Origin: Panthera uncia
Taxonomy: Eukaryota > Chordata > Mammalia > Carnivora > Felidae
DNA length: 64,000 nt
NCBI RefSeq assembly: GCF_023721935.1
Contig: NW_026057584.1
Coordinates: 85,992,603 to 86,056,602 of the forward strand
Direction: 5' to 3'
Under the pieces are notes generated by a model. That model saw only the letters and a program-made list of their open reading frames with translations. It did not search any database and was not told the DNA's origin. This document shows, piece after piece, positions 45,111 to 58,679 of the stretch. The first letter of the stretch is position 1, and each line of letters opens with the position of its first letter. The translations under genes and the position numbers were made by a program.

Positions 45111-48100
45111 ACCTCGGGGGGGGGGATGGGGAGGTTGTTTGCAGGGTGTCAGTGGGCCTTATGCTCCCTCATCAAGTACTACAATTGTAAGACAGGGGAG
45201 AGTATCCAGAACCTACCAGTTTGGTGCAGAAAGTAAGATGTGAACATATCACAGGGACAGGTATCTTTTTAACATTTTCCTAGATCTGAGGTACCAGATA
45301 TCACCTTGCGCATTTGGGCAAAGAAAAGCAAATGCTTTCATACATTTTCATACAGTTCTTCATCTTCCTTCTTGCCTTCTTGCCTTCCTTCTTAACGTCA
45401 TCCTAGACCCATACCCATTGCTGCCAGCTTCTCTAAGTGCTTGACCTTCTTTTTTAGAGAAAGAACCTCAAGAAAAAGAAGTTGGAAATGGAGATTTGAA
45501 TCACAATAAATTGAGACACACAATTACAATTAATCAGTCAATTTGATGAAGTTGACCAAATTCAATTCAGAGATAAAATACACCAAACAAAGCTCTCCTT
45601 AACTCAGACAGAAATCTAAAACTATTAAAGAGAATCAGACAGGACCAGATGAAACAAAACAAAAAAAAATTTTCTAAAAATAACTACTAATCAATTAAGT
45701 TTATATGCATATAAGTTTTGTCATGGTATGTTATAGAAATCTTTTTTCTTAATTGTAAATTCATCTTCAAGATCCAAAAGACATTGGTGATTTCTGCTAT
45801 ACCACACAACATAAGGAGACATTGACTGAGCACATAAATTGAGCACTCACTCCGTCTCACTTTCCCCCTACAGCCCAAATGGCACAGGACATCTGAATAA
45901 TTGAACAGCATCAGGATGTAAACAAATAAGGTTTTAGAATTTAAACAGATTCCACTAGCATGCAAATATCAGGTGTTTTGCTTGACTCAGCGCTTCATTC
46001 ATAGTGTTCAATGATCCTTTCAAGAAGAAATATCTAATGATGTTCTTTCTATGAAACTAGAAACTGTTATCACTGGGTTTTCCAACTTCACCAAACTTAG
46101 TGTTCATACAAAATACAATTTTTATAATATGTAATTAATTGTATGCCATATAATTTCATTCTTAAAGAAAGTTATTGACTTATCAGGGTTATCAACATGC
46201 TTTGGTGAATGGCTACAGAAAATCCCTGGTAAAAATGTGTCTTTCTATAATTTCAAATGGGAGCTGTCTTCTCATTCATGTTACCCATTATAATCCTTTA
46301 TAAATTTTCCTTTTATGTGTTATTTTATATGCTCTGAATTATGCTAGTGTTTCGTGTTTTCATTTATTCCGTTTACTTTGTGTCTCATGCCGCTGTATAT
46401 TGAGGTCTTGAAAAACTTTTGATGCCACATTGGTAGAAATATAGTCTCTTAGTCAAGAAATGAAAGTGTTGTATGTATACATCAGCCACTGCAAAATATA
46501 TTAGCCATGTTAATGAAATTTTAAATGCAAGATCTGTTTTGTACTTTTAGGCTTTGCCTATTGTTTGATTCGTTACTTAAAGCTGAATACAAAAGAAAAA
46601 AAAAAGAACTTTGAAATGCATACCTCGGAGTATTAACAAGTACTCAGCTCTTGATGTAAATGTCAGAGAAAAAAGAAAAAGATCTGATGAAATCTCTATT
46701 GGTGAAATACTGAATTGTTGCTGAATAGAATTATAAATGCCACTGAGATAATGCTTCATCCTGAAGCAAAATAATTGTAGTGTCATGTACTTGATGTGTG
46801 AATTTTGGCTCAATAGTTATAAAATATTGCTCCAGAAGTAATTTAGGAAGGTGGGACCACAATGTAACTGTCCAGTTCACTCCTATGTCATCATGTCTTA
46901 GGTTAGAAATGGCCAAGAAATAATATGTTTTAACCACTGGAGTCTTTTTTTCCCCCCAGCAAATTATAGCACCATAAGTTTTCATTTTCTCCAATGTCTT
47001 TTCTGCTATAATAATGGCTTGAGGATTTAAATCCTGTGCTGTTATTGTGACTTCAAAGCCTTAAAACTGCAATTGAATGAGGCAGTTCATCTGTCATTAT
47101 TCAAATATGAAGCAATTATGATGAAATAAAGATAAAATTCCATTGAGAAATACTCCAATCAATTTTCACTTATATTTAACTAGAAACATAAAATGATGCT
47201 TAGAAGAGTAAGTTTAGGTAATAAAATTGAAGAATAAAAAAGCATGAATTACTGATCTATAACTGAGTCATTTGTGGAGTTTCCAGGGCATGTAAATAAA
47301 AAGTGTCACTAATACGGAGTGAAAGTTTGGGACATGATAAAAACAAAAGCAAACAAAAGCAAAAGCAAACAAAACAAAACAAAACAAAACAAAAAAAACA
47401 CCTAATACTTAACTGGTCCAAACAGTGTCTAAACCTATGCTACCCACCAGAATTCTCGTAGAATACTTATGTTTTTAATAATTTTATCCAACCCAGTCAA
47501 TATAAAATTCAATGACTTTATGTAACTGTGATTTTTAAGAAAAGATGTTAAATGCAGTGAAAGACACATGCCACAATATCAAACAAATGAACTTTTTAGT
47601 TTTTACATTTTACATTTCTTCCCTTGTACCAACTTCACTGTTTTATGACTCTTTTTCTGTCATCTTATCTTTAAGATTTTGGTTTTTTAAATCTAAATTT
47701 GAGTGTCCCATTTGTTTAAATTAATTACATTAATCCATCCAACTGAATACTGAGCTGCATGGTAAAAAGACTTAGAAGTAAAATATTCAGCATTATGTCA
47801 GATAAGTATTATATCAATATGTTTCTCATTAACTTTCCTTCCATTAATTTAGTACATATTTATTAAAAACATTTCCCCATTACTATGAAGTTCTTATGCT
47901 ATTCAAACTCATACAAGCATTATATTCTACTTTTAGTTGGCATGATTTATTTTTGCCTTATATTTTTGCCTTACATATATAATTTCTAAAATATAAAAGA
48001 CCTAATAAAATTTGTATGTCAGTTACCTGAAGTTTCTTACATTAAATTAATAATAAATATGGTGAATAAGTTTAGTATTTCAGGTAAACTGGCTTTCCAT

Positions 48101-48264
48101 GAATGCCTATGCTATCCTAGATCTCTGTCCAATACTTAGTACATGAGGACCAATACAATGGGGATAAAAACAGAGATGTACCAAACATCCATGGAAACAC
48201 ATGGAAAAAAAGAGTACTACTTTTGCCACTAGTACGGAATAGTAGAGAATATTTATAAAGTTCT
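45111..48264. other. Unassigned DNA, SINE-free
   Basis: About 3.1 kb has no gene or named repeat. It begins with a G-run (45117-45126) and contains an A/C-rich (AAAAC)n-like tract at 47340-47400. Confidence 0.5.
47340..47400. repeat. (AAAAC)n / (CAAAAG)n low-complexity tract
   Basis: Tandem 'aaaac' and 'aaaagc' units over about 60 bp. Confidence 0.85.
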
Positions 48265-48267
48265 TTT

Positions 48268-48342
48268 TTTTAAAGTTTTTATTCATTTATTTTGAGAGAA
48301 AGAGCATGTGTGTGCACAGGCACACACAAGCAGGGGAGGGGC

Positions 48343-48386
<44 letters not shown>

Positions 48387-48512
48387 CCAGGCAGGCTCTG
48401 TGCTGTCAGCATGGAGCCTGACACTAGGCTCAATCCCACGAACCATGAGATCATGACCAAAGGCAAAACCAAGAGCCAGACACTCAACTGACTAAGCCAC
48501 CAAGCCACTCCT
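48268..48512 (-). mobile_element. CanSINE with expanded GA tract, minus strand
   Basis: T-rich tail, an expanded (GA)n (about 48346-48382), 'ggctctgtgctgtcagcatg' and a head ending 'actaagccaccaagccac'. The head is diverged, indicating an older copy. Confidence 0.88.
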
Positions 48513-48559
48513 TGCCATGAGAATATTTAGATAGCTCACGTGACCCTTAGGATTACCAA

Positions 48560-49290
48560 CGATTTAAAGTTAAGCTTTAGCGGAGACTTGAAGAAGGAAT
48601 GGAATGTGACAGGGGATCAGGCATGAGAAATGTTTTCTAAGCAGAGAACTGCAAATATCACAAAGCAAGAGAAAACTTGGCTACCTCTGACTGAAGAACA
48701 GTTTGGAGAAATATGATGCTTGAAAGGTTATCAGAGCCATATATGTATTCTGTCCCCAGATTCCTGGAAATAGTGACAGCTTAAAAAAGGGATCCAACCA
48801 GAACATATTTTCTTGTTAAAAGATATTTTTGTCTGTAGACTAGAGAACTCAAAGGGTATGTTATGATCCAAAACAGAGAAATATGTAATGGTCCATTTTC
48901 ATTAATCCAAGACAAAAAAAAAAAAAAAAAAAGATATGACTGAATTATGATCCTGACAGTGGAAAAAAAAAAAAAAAAGAACAAAATATAGGGGTGGTAG
49001 GAAGTAGTGTCAATAAAATTTGGTGATTGATTATACATGGGAGCTTGAGGGAAAGGGGAAAGTCAATAAATGACCATCTGGCATGGGCACATGAATAGAT
49101 GAAAGGTTATTAAATGACATACAGGATGTAGGAGGAAGAGCAGGAACAAGGTTTATATGGGGCAGTTAAATAGGGAGTTTAATTTCAACCATGAGAATGA
49201 GATGTCTGCCAAGTTCCACATTAAACTTTTTAAAGAAGGATAGGGAAAGTGTCACAGGACAGCTCTGAAGACCCCGTCAGTGACAAAAAG
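48560..49290 (-). repeat. Probable L2 fragment with two poly(A) runs
   Basis: Plus-strand wording such as 'gaatgtgacaggggatcagg' (48602-48621), 'aagcaagagaaaacttggct' (48663-48682), 'ggaggaagagcaggaaca' (49130-49147) and 'gagaatgagatgtctgcca' (49192-49210) resembles reverse-complement L2, but is quite diverged. A-runs at 48914-48932 and 48963-48978 interrupt it. Confidence 0.35.
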
Positions 49291-49579
49291 GCTTTAGGAG
49301 CTTAGAGGGTAAAGAGTACATAAAAAACGGGGTGTGGGTGGAGGTACTGAGATCAATTTGGCATATTTTTCATTTTCTCAAATAACTACCCCAGTCTGAA
49401 GGGTATTACATTTAAATCAATTTTTGTTGAAGAACACAGGAACTTTGTTAAAAGTGTTCTACTAAGAATGTCCAGCATTGTAGTAGGAAATACTTTCAAC
49501 GATAAGCAGCTTCAGTACTCACTTTATGATCAAAAGAAAAGTTCTCGCCTTTTGTTGCTGTAATCAGACACAGTAGGCC

Positions 49580-49745
49580 CCAAAGTCTGGCCCTGATGCT
49601 TACTTGATTTTTATCCTTCAACAAGTGTCTTAATTTCTTTAGTGTCTCTACAGCAATGGTAATAGCAGTAATACAACCTATCTTGGGGGATTGTTGAAAG
49701 GCTTAAAACAAATAAAGTATTTGTAAATGCCTAGTGTAGAGAAAA
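49580..49745 (+). repeat. MIR (plus orientation)
   Basis: 'aacaagtgtcttaatttctt' (49620-49639), 'aatagcagtaatacaaccta' (49661-49680), 'ggggattgttgaaaggctta' (49686-49705) and 'aaatgcctagtgtag' follow the MIR 3' half in order. Confidence 0.65.
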
Positions 49746-49767
49746 ACTAAAAAGTGTATACATTTTT

Positions 49768-49993
49768 GGGGTGACCGTGTAGCACAGTTGGTTAAGTATC
49801 TGATTTCAGCTCAAGTCATGGTCTCACAGCCCGTGGGTTCAAGACCCGCCTTGAGCTCTGCTCTGACAGCTCAGCGCCTGGAGCCTTCTTTGGATTCTAT
49901 GTCTCCTTCTGTCTCTGACCTTCCCCCACTTGCACTCTGTCTCTCTCAAAAATAAACATTTAAAAAAAAAAACTTAAAAAAATTTTAAAAATA
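49768..49993 (+). mobile_element. CanSINE
   Basis: Diverged head 'gtgaccgtgtagcacagttg', 'tctgacagctcagcgcctgg' body and A-rich tail. The target-site duplication 'tatacattttt' is at 49757-49767 and 49994-50004. Confidence 0.9.
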
Positions 49994-50463
49994 TATACAT
50001 TTTTAGGGGGTTCATTTCCCCTCCCCCTGCCCAGTTAAGTATCTCTTCTGGGTTCAATACTAAATAACATACATCTGTGTTCCTTTTTTGTTGTTGTTTT
50101 AACTATTTGCTTCATGCATTCTACAATTGATTTTATAGTACCTACTACATGTATGGAGTAATGCTGCACGACACCAAGGAATTCCAAACAATGGAAAACA
50201 TATTCCTTGTCTTGGCACAGCTTAATATATATTCAGTAATAGAATTCCAGCAAAGATGAAAGAGAAAAACAGCAATGAAAGGTCATTGGTGGAGGTAAAA
50301 GAAAAAAAGAATGGTGTAAGAAATAGTGGACCACCTGTGTAGCAAGGTCTGGATGGTCCGGTTTACACTGATTATCCTTTCCTGGTTTCCTAGAGCACTT
50401 ACCACCCTCAGACGTCAGTGCTCATAGAGAATAGAGGTTGAAAAAGCTGCAAGAGCTGCCCTT

Positions 50464-50589
50464 TGAGGGTGCCTGGGTGGCTTAATCGGTTGTGTCCAAT
50501 TTCATCTCTGGTCATGATCTCAAGGTCCATGATTTTGAGCCCCGCATCCAGCTCTGTGCTGACAGCTCAGAGCCTGGGGCCTGCATCAG

Positions 50590-50634
<45 letters not shown>

Positions 50635-50695
50635 GCCCCTCCCTGCTTGTGTGTGCTCTCTCTCTCAAAAATAAATAAACATTAAAAAAACTTAA
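50464..50695 (+). mobile_element. CanSINE with expanded CT tract
   Basis: Full-length SINE with an expanded (CT)n at about 50594-50630. The 13-bp target-site duplication 'aagagctgccctt' is perfect at 50451-50463 and 50696-50708. Confidence 0.94.
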
Positions 50696-52225
50696 AAGAG
50701 CTGCCCTTGTAGGCCATCAGATATGGCTTTAATTCTGGTTTCACCAATATGAGCAACATAACTATAGCCATAACCATAGGTTATAACCTAGCATTGTTTA
50801 GAGGTTTAAATGGATAATTCAAAGCTCCTATTGTCCTATTGTATCTGACCAATAGTGAAAACTCATTAAAGGATAGTTAGTAGTTGTGGTAAAAAGACAG
50901 GAACACTAATTGTTACAAAGAAATTTCCAAATACCTAATTTAGTATTCACAACAAACCTGTGAGTTGGATAATATTATAATTATTGATACAGAGAAACTA
51001 CAGAGACCCCATGAAAAACTACTCTTTTTGCTCCTTTTCCTGCTTCTATTCTTGCTAGGACCTACACTCTCACCTTATACACACCTTATAGAACAACTGA
51101 TACATGTCCTTCTTGTAAAGGTCAAGGAGTCAATGATTTCTTTGGAGTCTTCCAGCACCACAGATAACATCTAAGGAGGGACTAGACCGGGTGGATGTGA
51201 ACAGTTTCCAAGACCACTGACTTATCAAGACCCCAACTCCAGGGCATGTGATTCATGGAGAATGCTTAAACTCTCATCTGTGTTCCTGGATGCCTGAGAA
51301 GACAGACACATGCACAGACCACAATCCTCCATGAAAACCCTGGACCCCAAACTAAGACAAGACTCACTCTTCTTTCCTTTCAAGTCTCCTAGAACTCTGT
51401 CTATATCTGTACTAGCTCTCTGTCTTCAGTTAACTCTGCTCTCACTTCCTCTAGGCTCAAGTTTGATTTCTATCCTGCACAAAGCCAAGACCCTCTTGGA
51501 TGATCCAGTGGGACCATGCTCTGGACCCTCAGACTCAGCCAGCCTGCATCATTATTTTGTAATGAGGAAAATAAGACCTGATAGCATTGTTTTCAGAGCT
51601 GAGAGGCTCAAGACCTTAGGAGAAAGGACAGTGTTCATAGATGACCTTGGAATTTATGACTGAGTAATAATACATGATTGATATCATTTTCATATCTGCT
51701 AACGTTATATAATACTAAGATAATGTGAAAATCTTTCAAGCTCACGGGTCTTCAGACCTGGAATGGAGACACCATTTCTATTGAAAGAAATACAAAATCT
51801 AATCTAAATTAATTCCTCATTGAGGACTATAGACTCTTGTTTCATTTCAAAATTAATTATATGACTCAATTCTAAGAAAATGGTTCAAATGTCCACCATT
51901 TTAAGAGGGTTCTTTGGATACTACTTATACACCTGGGAAGACCATCAGAATCCCAGATAAAGACCCATTGCTACTTTGTCAATATATTCTGGTCTCTAAG
52001 AACCAGAAAAGTGAAAAAAATTCCAAAATTTCATGGGAAGATAATCCCCCAAATTTTGTTGACTGTCATAATTGCTTCTCTATGTATAGCATTAAAAAAA
52101 AACAGCAAAGATTTAGAATTACATATTATAATATTTTATAGAATCACATCTATCATATTAGTATGTTATTGTTGTTAAACCAAATATGCATACTTGGTAT
52201 TTTAAATATCTGAAATTTTTTGCAG

Positions 52226-52312
52226 AATTTAGCATATTAGAATAATAATAATAATAGTATAATATAATGATAATAATAGAATATTAGAATAATTTAGCAT
52301 ATTAGAATAATA
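52226..52312. repeat. AT-rich local duplication with AAT units
   Basis: A 22-bp unit beginning 'aatttagcatattagaataa' (52226-52247) recurs at 52291-52312, with AAT/TAATA microsatellite between the two copies. Confidence 0.85.
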
Positions 52313-52705
52313 GGTGAGGTTTGTAACTCCAGTGTAAAACATGTCATTATGAAATCAATTCCAACTAGAAATCTTAACTTGCAAACTCAACTAGGTTATA
52401 TATTGTATTAGAATATTAATAGGCTTAGGTTTATTCTATTTTTAAATTTAGCTTACTAAATTTTACAATAGTTATGTAAGTAGTTGGAAACATTTTCAGA
52501 CAATATATTAATAAATAAAATTAAGTGTTAAATTCATAATTGTAGTTTAAAAATGTTTAGAGAATCTTGTTTCTAAATCTGATGAAATACCAATAAAATA
52601 CCTTATATCTGAAAGAGGTTTTTGTCTAGAAAATTTAGTTATATGCACTGATCAAATTTTATTTCCAAATTGCTGTATTATCCTAAATTGGACAATTTTA
52701 AGCTT

Positions 52706-52737
<32 letters not shown>

Positions 52738-52738
52738 A
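52706..52738. repeat. (CT)n microsatellite
   Basis: About 33 bp of nearly pure CT, not part of a recognisable SINE. Confidence 0.9.
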
Positions 52739-53699
52739 TACACAAAAGACTGGTAAGAATTTTTTTTTAGACTAAAAGCAAACAGGAACAACAACAAAAA
52801 AAAGATGTCTAGTGAAAGATCATTGAACTCTTAGCTATCATTCAGCTGAGTGGGATGACAACTGGTTTCCCAGAAGAGGTCTTAATACCATTAAAAGTTT
52901 ATCTGAAAATCGCTTAAGCAGTTTATCAGGAATGCTAATTTCTTCCCAGAAGGCTGTTGTGAATTAAAAGGTCTGTCCCAGACCAGGTTAGGAACAACCT
53001 TTTTCTTAATAAATCTTTAAAATTATTAAGCTTATTAAATTTTGTGGACTTACATATACAAAAATAAATTCTGTGAGCTGATCTAGTAGTTACAAAAGAA
53101 CTGAGATTTTTTTCTTTTCCTTTTGTTTTCCAACAAAAACAAATTCAGATCAGACTTCTAGTTAGCCCTAAAACCACCTGCAAGGACCACCCATCCCCAA
53201 AACGACACACATTTATCAAGCAAGATTAGTTTTTTATACGTATTTCTGAATATGTGTGTGTATATATAATATATATTTGTATATAAGTATACTCGCACAT
53301 ATATATCATGATTCATTTATATTTTATAACATTTCTTCATTAAATGTGGACTTGTGATGGCTTGTCATAAAATATAGGCATATATATGTACCCAGGCTCA
53401 TTAGATTAACGATAAAAGATAAGAAACCATTCAGCAAAAGGGGGATTAAGGTGGCAAGTAGCAGGAATAAGACCATTACCCATTTCCTTCTGATAGTTAA
53501 GCCTGACATCTCATATAGACCTGTATATACAAACAACAGCAAGTAGAAGTGATTGGTAAAAGAAATACTAGGCTATCCTACCTCCATTTGTTCCCTAAAC
53601 TTTGATCTTCTTTTCTTCAACGGAGTCTTTTGCCTTTGTTCACTAACTTCAATGCCCATTTCTTACTCTCCAGCCCTAAAATAACCTATTCCTCAAAAC

Positions 53700-54640
53700 A
53701 CATTGCCAGGAGTGTTGAGGACTGCCTACCATGAGGTCATGCCTGCTACCCCCACGCCCCTGCCATCACCCCAGCCTCTTGCATCCATGGAGAGCTTGTT
53801 GGAGCCCCATATAACAGATTTCAATTGGAGGGCAATTCGGAAGGACTTTCTCAGCCAGGATACACCATGTATCCTGAGAACAAAGTTCTCAGAATTGGTT
53901 GAGAACTTTGTTGAGACTTCATTAATGTTCATCACCTTCCATCAGTGCAGTCCTGCTTCCTTCACCATCCCCTCCACACAGATACATATTATCTCCAGTG
54001 CATTTTCCAATAAACCTCCTTTATACAAATCCCCATTTGAGTTTGCTTCCTGCAACTATGAACTTCAAAGAGAGTGTGGAAGAATGATCTGGAAGCCTAC
54101 CTTCCAAAGAAAAATCTGTCTTTGATTACTGACAGGTAGTAGAAGATGGAGGCAAAGTGTTTCAGGGTTAAAGGGACCAATAATTCAACAAGGCAGCAAA
54201 GTAAAAGTAGGAGGAGAGAAAAGGGAATGGTCAGAAACCAAATAGGATAGACAATTTATTTGGTGAGGAGACAAAAAGGCAGAAGAAATGTAGATAAAAT
54301 TAAATTTCCTTCAATTTGTAGCCCATTGATAAATACCTGCGACAGGCAGAGTATGATATTCCTCAAGGAACTTACAACTGCCTTAATGTTGATGCTTTGC
54401 TAGAGGCAAAAAGCAACGTTAGCTTGGCAATAGCCAGACCTCCAGGATCCTGTAAATCCTTTACATATGAAAATCCTTCTGGAAACTTCCTTTATTTCTA
54501 TTCCACCAACCTAAAAGTATATCATCAGTTGCTCCTCACAATCCTAATGCAGTTCTTTCTGCCCACTGGTCCTGTCACCCTGCTTTAATAAAAACACTTT
54601 TTGCATCAAAAATGTCTAAAGGTTTCTTTCCTGACCTTTT
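53700..54640. other. Unassigned, possibly LTR-derived DNA
   Basis: A 140-codon frame (53703-54125, first codon not ATG in the strict sense of a good start context) has no recognisable domain. It overlaps 'ccaataaacctcctttatac' (54008-54027), an AATAAA-containing stretch of the kind found near LTR ends. I do not call a gene. Confidence 0.4.
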
Positions 54641-54649
54641 GCTTCCAGT

Positions 54650-55130
54650 TCATAATGACCCCCTAAAATGCCCATGCCCTAATCCCTATAAATGTTACCT
54701 TCCATGGCAAAAAGGGACTTTGCAGGTGTGACTAAGGTCAAAAACCTGAAGATGGAGAAATTATCCTACATATCTTAGATATCCTAGATATCCAGGTGCA
54801 CCCAATCACATGGCTTTTTAAAAGCTGTGAGCCTTGGCTGGCTATGGTCAGAGATCTGGAGCATTGATTGGAAGAGATGCAAAGTTTTTGGCTTTGACAA
54901 TGGAAGAAGGGTCCATGAGCCAAGGAATGTAACCAGCCTCTAGAAAGTGGAAGAAGCAAATAAATAAATTCTCCAAAAATGAATACAACCTTACCAACCC
55001 CTTGGTATGAGCCCAGTGAGACTTGTATTGGACTTCTAACTTTCAGAACTGTAAGATAATAAGTGAGTGTTGTTTCAAACTGCTACATTTGTAGTGATTT
55101 GTTACAGCAGCAATAGAAAACAAAACCATC
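54650..55130 (+). repeat. MaLR-type LTR (ERVL-MaLR)
   Basis: Plus-strand order typical of MaLR LTRs: 'gggactttgcaggtgtgact' (54714-54733), 'cacccaatcacatgg' (54797-54811), 'gagccaaggaatgtaaccag' (54917-54936), 'cagaactgtaagataataag' (55044-55063), 'ttgttacagcagcaatag' (55099-55116). The 5' end is not clear. These are ancient, non-autonomous retroviral LTRs. Confidence 0.7.
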
Positions 55131-56856
55131 AGCCTAAGGACCAACTTGAAGAACACAAAAGCTTATTGAGAAGGTGGTGAATAACACTTACAGAAACTGA
55201 TAGCAGCTTGGAGGAAGGAAGGACAGTTTGGGGAAGGAACTCATGTCAGTTTTCATGTAAGTGCCAGAGCAGAGACTGGAGAATAGTGGCTGACATCAGG
55301 TAATCATTTTTTTCCCCTTGGCTGGCTGGTTACAAAAGATCTGAGAAGACACATTTCTGGTGCTGACAGATTATTAAAATATGTGGTGGGTACCTGATTC
55401 TACTGATTCTACAGTTAGTAGAAAGAGTTATGTCTGGGATATAATAGGCAAGCATGTCCCCCAAAGAGGCTAGGTAATGTGCACAGGCAAAATGAGGCCT
55501 TAGAACCCAGTGACTCTAGTCTAGCCTTGCTCTTGAAGGAGGAATAGGTATTTCAGGGCCAGGAAATAGATGGGTTTTAAAAAATTTATTTTCGATATTA
55601 TTACTCACAAAATATAAAAAGCATATAGATATTAAGGAGGAAGTGATCTTGCAGTTAAAGAAGACAAACTGGTCCTGTGAGAATGCCAGGTAGGAGTGGT
55701 AAGGGATAAGGCATTGTATTTGTTTAATACAAAGAATGAATTACATTAATTAATAATCTATCATTATAGATTGGATGAAAGTTTGTGGGTAGGGTGAGAT
55801 TGCTCTCTTTCCCCTAATTTCCTGCCATATGTTTGCTTCAAAACTTGCTGGGGTAGCAGAAACACAAAACAACACAAAACAAAACAAAGCTATCTGATTG
55901 AGGGGCTTTGACTCAGAGAACTAAGGGTCAGGGGGTCCTGGTACTCAGCATCTCCCTGTCGCCACAGGATGCAGGAGGTTGGGACTGGGTTAATATCAAG
56001 TATCTTGGATGGCAGAAATCTTCAGTTATTGTTCCTTTTCAAAGTTAGCGTGAGAACAGTGGAAACACATCTGGGAAGAGAACAAAGTGAGTGCTCCACA
56101 GGTGGGACCACCCTGCTGAGATGAAGGTTAGTCTATGGAAAAGGATGCTCACGAACTTCTTGCAATCAATGACTAGATCCTGCTTTCAATGCTACATCTC
56201 CCATATTTAAAATAAGTGTGTGTTGACTGAAGCCAGAGAATCTTCTGAGGTACTATTCTGTTTTCTGACAGGAGAGAAGCAGGTTTACGAGGCTGCTGAA
56301 GCAGCTAACAATCATCAGCAATCCCCACCGAGAGGGATGGCATAGCAGTTGAGAATTGTGGGATCCTCACACTATCACAGTGGAAAACAGGGAGGGAAAA
56401 GTGACAGGCAGAGAGTGAGAACATAAGGGATCTAGAGCTCGACTGTGTTGGTTCTGAGTTTCTACCTCTGTCAGTTGTGGGGATATACGATTTAAGGGTT
56501 CCAGTGACCCCAAGCAAATCAAAACTACAAAGGACACTGAAGACCTATCCTCTTGAAATAAGTCCAGTGTGAGTTTTCCTCTATTATTGGAAAACAGGAT
56601 GTTTTGGTTGATTTCTGGATAAAGCATCTAGTTTGTACTTTGGAAACAATATTATTAAAAAATAGATCTCATCTTTGAACACTAGAATTTTATGCAATGT
56701 GAGACACGCTTGTGTCCTGAGAGGCATCTGAGAAAAGCGTAGGAATTTTTGTCAACCTTGTCATACTCACTGGGGCCCTCTACTCATTCGGTGGCATGGA
56801 AAGCTACATTGCTTACCCACACAATTTACGCTATTCTTTATTTTTCATCTTAAAGA
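55131..56856. other. Unassigned DNA
   Basis: No gene or named repeat. A short (CAAAA)n-like run lies at 55862-55886. Confidence 0.5.
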
Positions 56857-57023
56857 AAATTTTTTTAATGTTTATTTATTTTTGAGAGAGAGAGAGACAG
56901 AGCGTGAGCAGGGGAGGAGCAGAGACAGAGGAAGACACAGATTCCGAAGCAGGCTCCAGGCTCTGAGCTGTCCGCACAGAGCCCAATGCAGGGCTTGAAC
57001 CCATAACCCATGACCTGAGTTGA
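56857..57023 (-). mobile_element. CanSINE, 5'-truncated, minus strand
   Basis: Complete tail, GA-rich middle and 'gctgtccgcacagagcccaa' body, but similarity stops at 'catgacctgagttgag'. The tRNA-like head of about 40 bp is missing. No target-site duplication was found. Confidence 0.88.
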
Positions 57024-57249
57024 GTGTTCCAAGGGATGAGTATAAATAACAAGACTTCTGTGACAGTCACAAAAGGCACACACCTTATTCATAAAGCAAA
57101 TAACTAAAGTCAGCTCAGATTCAAGAAGAAAAGAATTCCACTTCTCAATTGGAATAGCAACCAAGAACTCTTAGCCATCTTTAATCTATTATAGTTGTTT
57201 AAGTAAAGGAAAAACATATGGTCATTTTTTAGCAGTTAGTTATCAAATT

Positions 57250-57460
57250 TAATGTTTTTATTTTTACTTTATTCTTTATTACTGGGGCTGAATATTACAT
57301 GAAATATTTATTGATCATTGTAATAGTGTGTGTGTGTGTAGGTGTGTATTGTTTAGGCATTCTTTGCCATTTATTGAGTATTGATTTTTCCCTTACTGAT
57401 TTATAAGGGTTCAATATAGTTTTGATATCTTTAGGAATCTTTTATGCTTATATGTTGCAT
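57250..57460 (-). repeat. Possible ancient L1 fragment
   Basis: The plus-strand 'tgccatttattgagtattga' (57367-57386) and 'tttcccttactgatttataa' (57387-57406) resemble the reverse complement of an old L1 ORF2 region. A (GT)n tract (57326-57339) lies inside. Weak evidence. Confidence 0.35.
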
Positions 57461-57799
57461 AGAGATATGGATGCACTAAAAGGAACTCAGACTAAATCAT
57501 TTTCAGAGATATTTGAAGTTATGGAATAGATTTGATCTTATTTAATCTCTGATTCTTTGGGAAATTATTTGAAGCTTAGTGATCTGAACACAAATAAAAG
57601 GCATGTGAGACACACACAAGACACACACAGTGTGATAAGACTGCATGATTAAATGATTTAGAGATGAGAAAATTTCTATTTCTTGAATGCCATGTGCTAG
57701 GTCTCTTTCATATATTAATCTATTTACTCAAAATAATTTAAAGGTAAGAGAAACATAGGAGATGGTGACAGGGAAGTATTAACATTTGTGGGTTGTCCA

Positions 57800-57995
57800 T
57801 GGAGCCAGCCACTTTGACAATTGGCCTCTGGATAAGTGTTAAGGCGTTTGATCTTCACTGCAACACTGCAGAGTGGAAACTAGATGATTTACTTTTCTTA
57901 CCTACAATATTATAAATTAGAGGGTTAAGGAATAAGAGTCACAATGTTATCAATGATAAAGTTAAGGTAGGAATTCAAACTTAGTATCCTTTCCA
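57800..57995 (-). repeat. MIR (reverse orientation)
   Basis: The plus-strand 'gatcttcactgcaacactgc' (57850-57869), 'aattagagggttaaggaata' (57915-57934) and 'gtaggaattcaaacttagta' (57967-57986) follow reverse-complement MIR. Confidence 0.6.
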
Positions 57996-58241
57996 CTTCC
58001 CTATAATGCTTCCCTGGTATTTTCCCTGCAAAACCATGCTCCCTCCAAATGGTCTCTATTTTGAAATCTCATTCAGATTATCATACAGGACATTTAAAAG
58101 ATACTTGTTAGGACCATGCTAATATCTATTCCCACACACAGACATATGACAAAAATGTAGCAGCAGATACCTAAAAATGAGGAGTTTCAAAATTTTGGTT
58201 TGCAGGCATCATAAAAGACAATTTCATTAATACAGAAACAA

Positions 58242-58249
<8 letters not shown>

Positions 58250-58274
<25 letters not shown>

Positions 58275-58275
58275 C
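58250..58275. repeat. (GAAA)n microsatellite
   Basis: About six GAAA units. Tetranucleotide repeats of this kind are often polymorphic in carnivores. Confidence 0.92.
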
Positions 58276-58679
58276 AAGCATTTGAACAAGAGGTAAAATT
58301 TTCTAGTGAAAATCCTGTGTAATAATCCAATACATTTTTTTCATTGTCACACACTTACTAAATAATATGTAAAATACTGACACCTAATGTTAACTTTTTG
58401 TATTATAATTTCAGAAAATTTTTTCAATATCCCAAAATAAAATTTAGGAGGTTACTAATGAATTAAAGTTAAACAACAACAAAAAAATCATACTGTTTTA
58501 TGAAATAAAGTTATTTGATAGTCTGGTGTGTTAATGGGATATTATTCCTGAAAATTAAAGGTAGAAAGAGCAGCTCGTTTACAGGCAGGACTCACAACAA
58601 AGCCATGGGCATACAACAGAATCAGATTAGTGGCAAGAGTGTGTTAATGATGGTACCTCAGTAAACAAATGCTTTCATG

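Larger units (their letters stand above)
50709..53699. other. Unassigned AT-rich DNA
   Basis: No gene is recognised. The 117-codon frame at 51310-51663 has no domain, and its surroundings look weakly LTR-like. A partial duplication (52226-52312) and a CT microsatellite (52706-52738) are listed separately. Confidence 0.45.

Noticed and set aside
45117..45135. G-quadruplex or regulatory G-run
   Set aside because: It is one G10 run and one G4 run without the four-tract pattern needed for a confident call.
51310..51663. 117-codon frame as a host gene
   Set aside because: No domain or conserved motif; the frame is isolated within repeat-like AT-rich DNA.
53703..54125. 140-codon frame as a host gene
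   Set aside because: No recognisable domain, no splice or promoter context, and overlap with LTR-like sequence.
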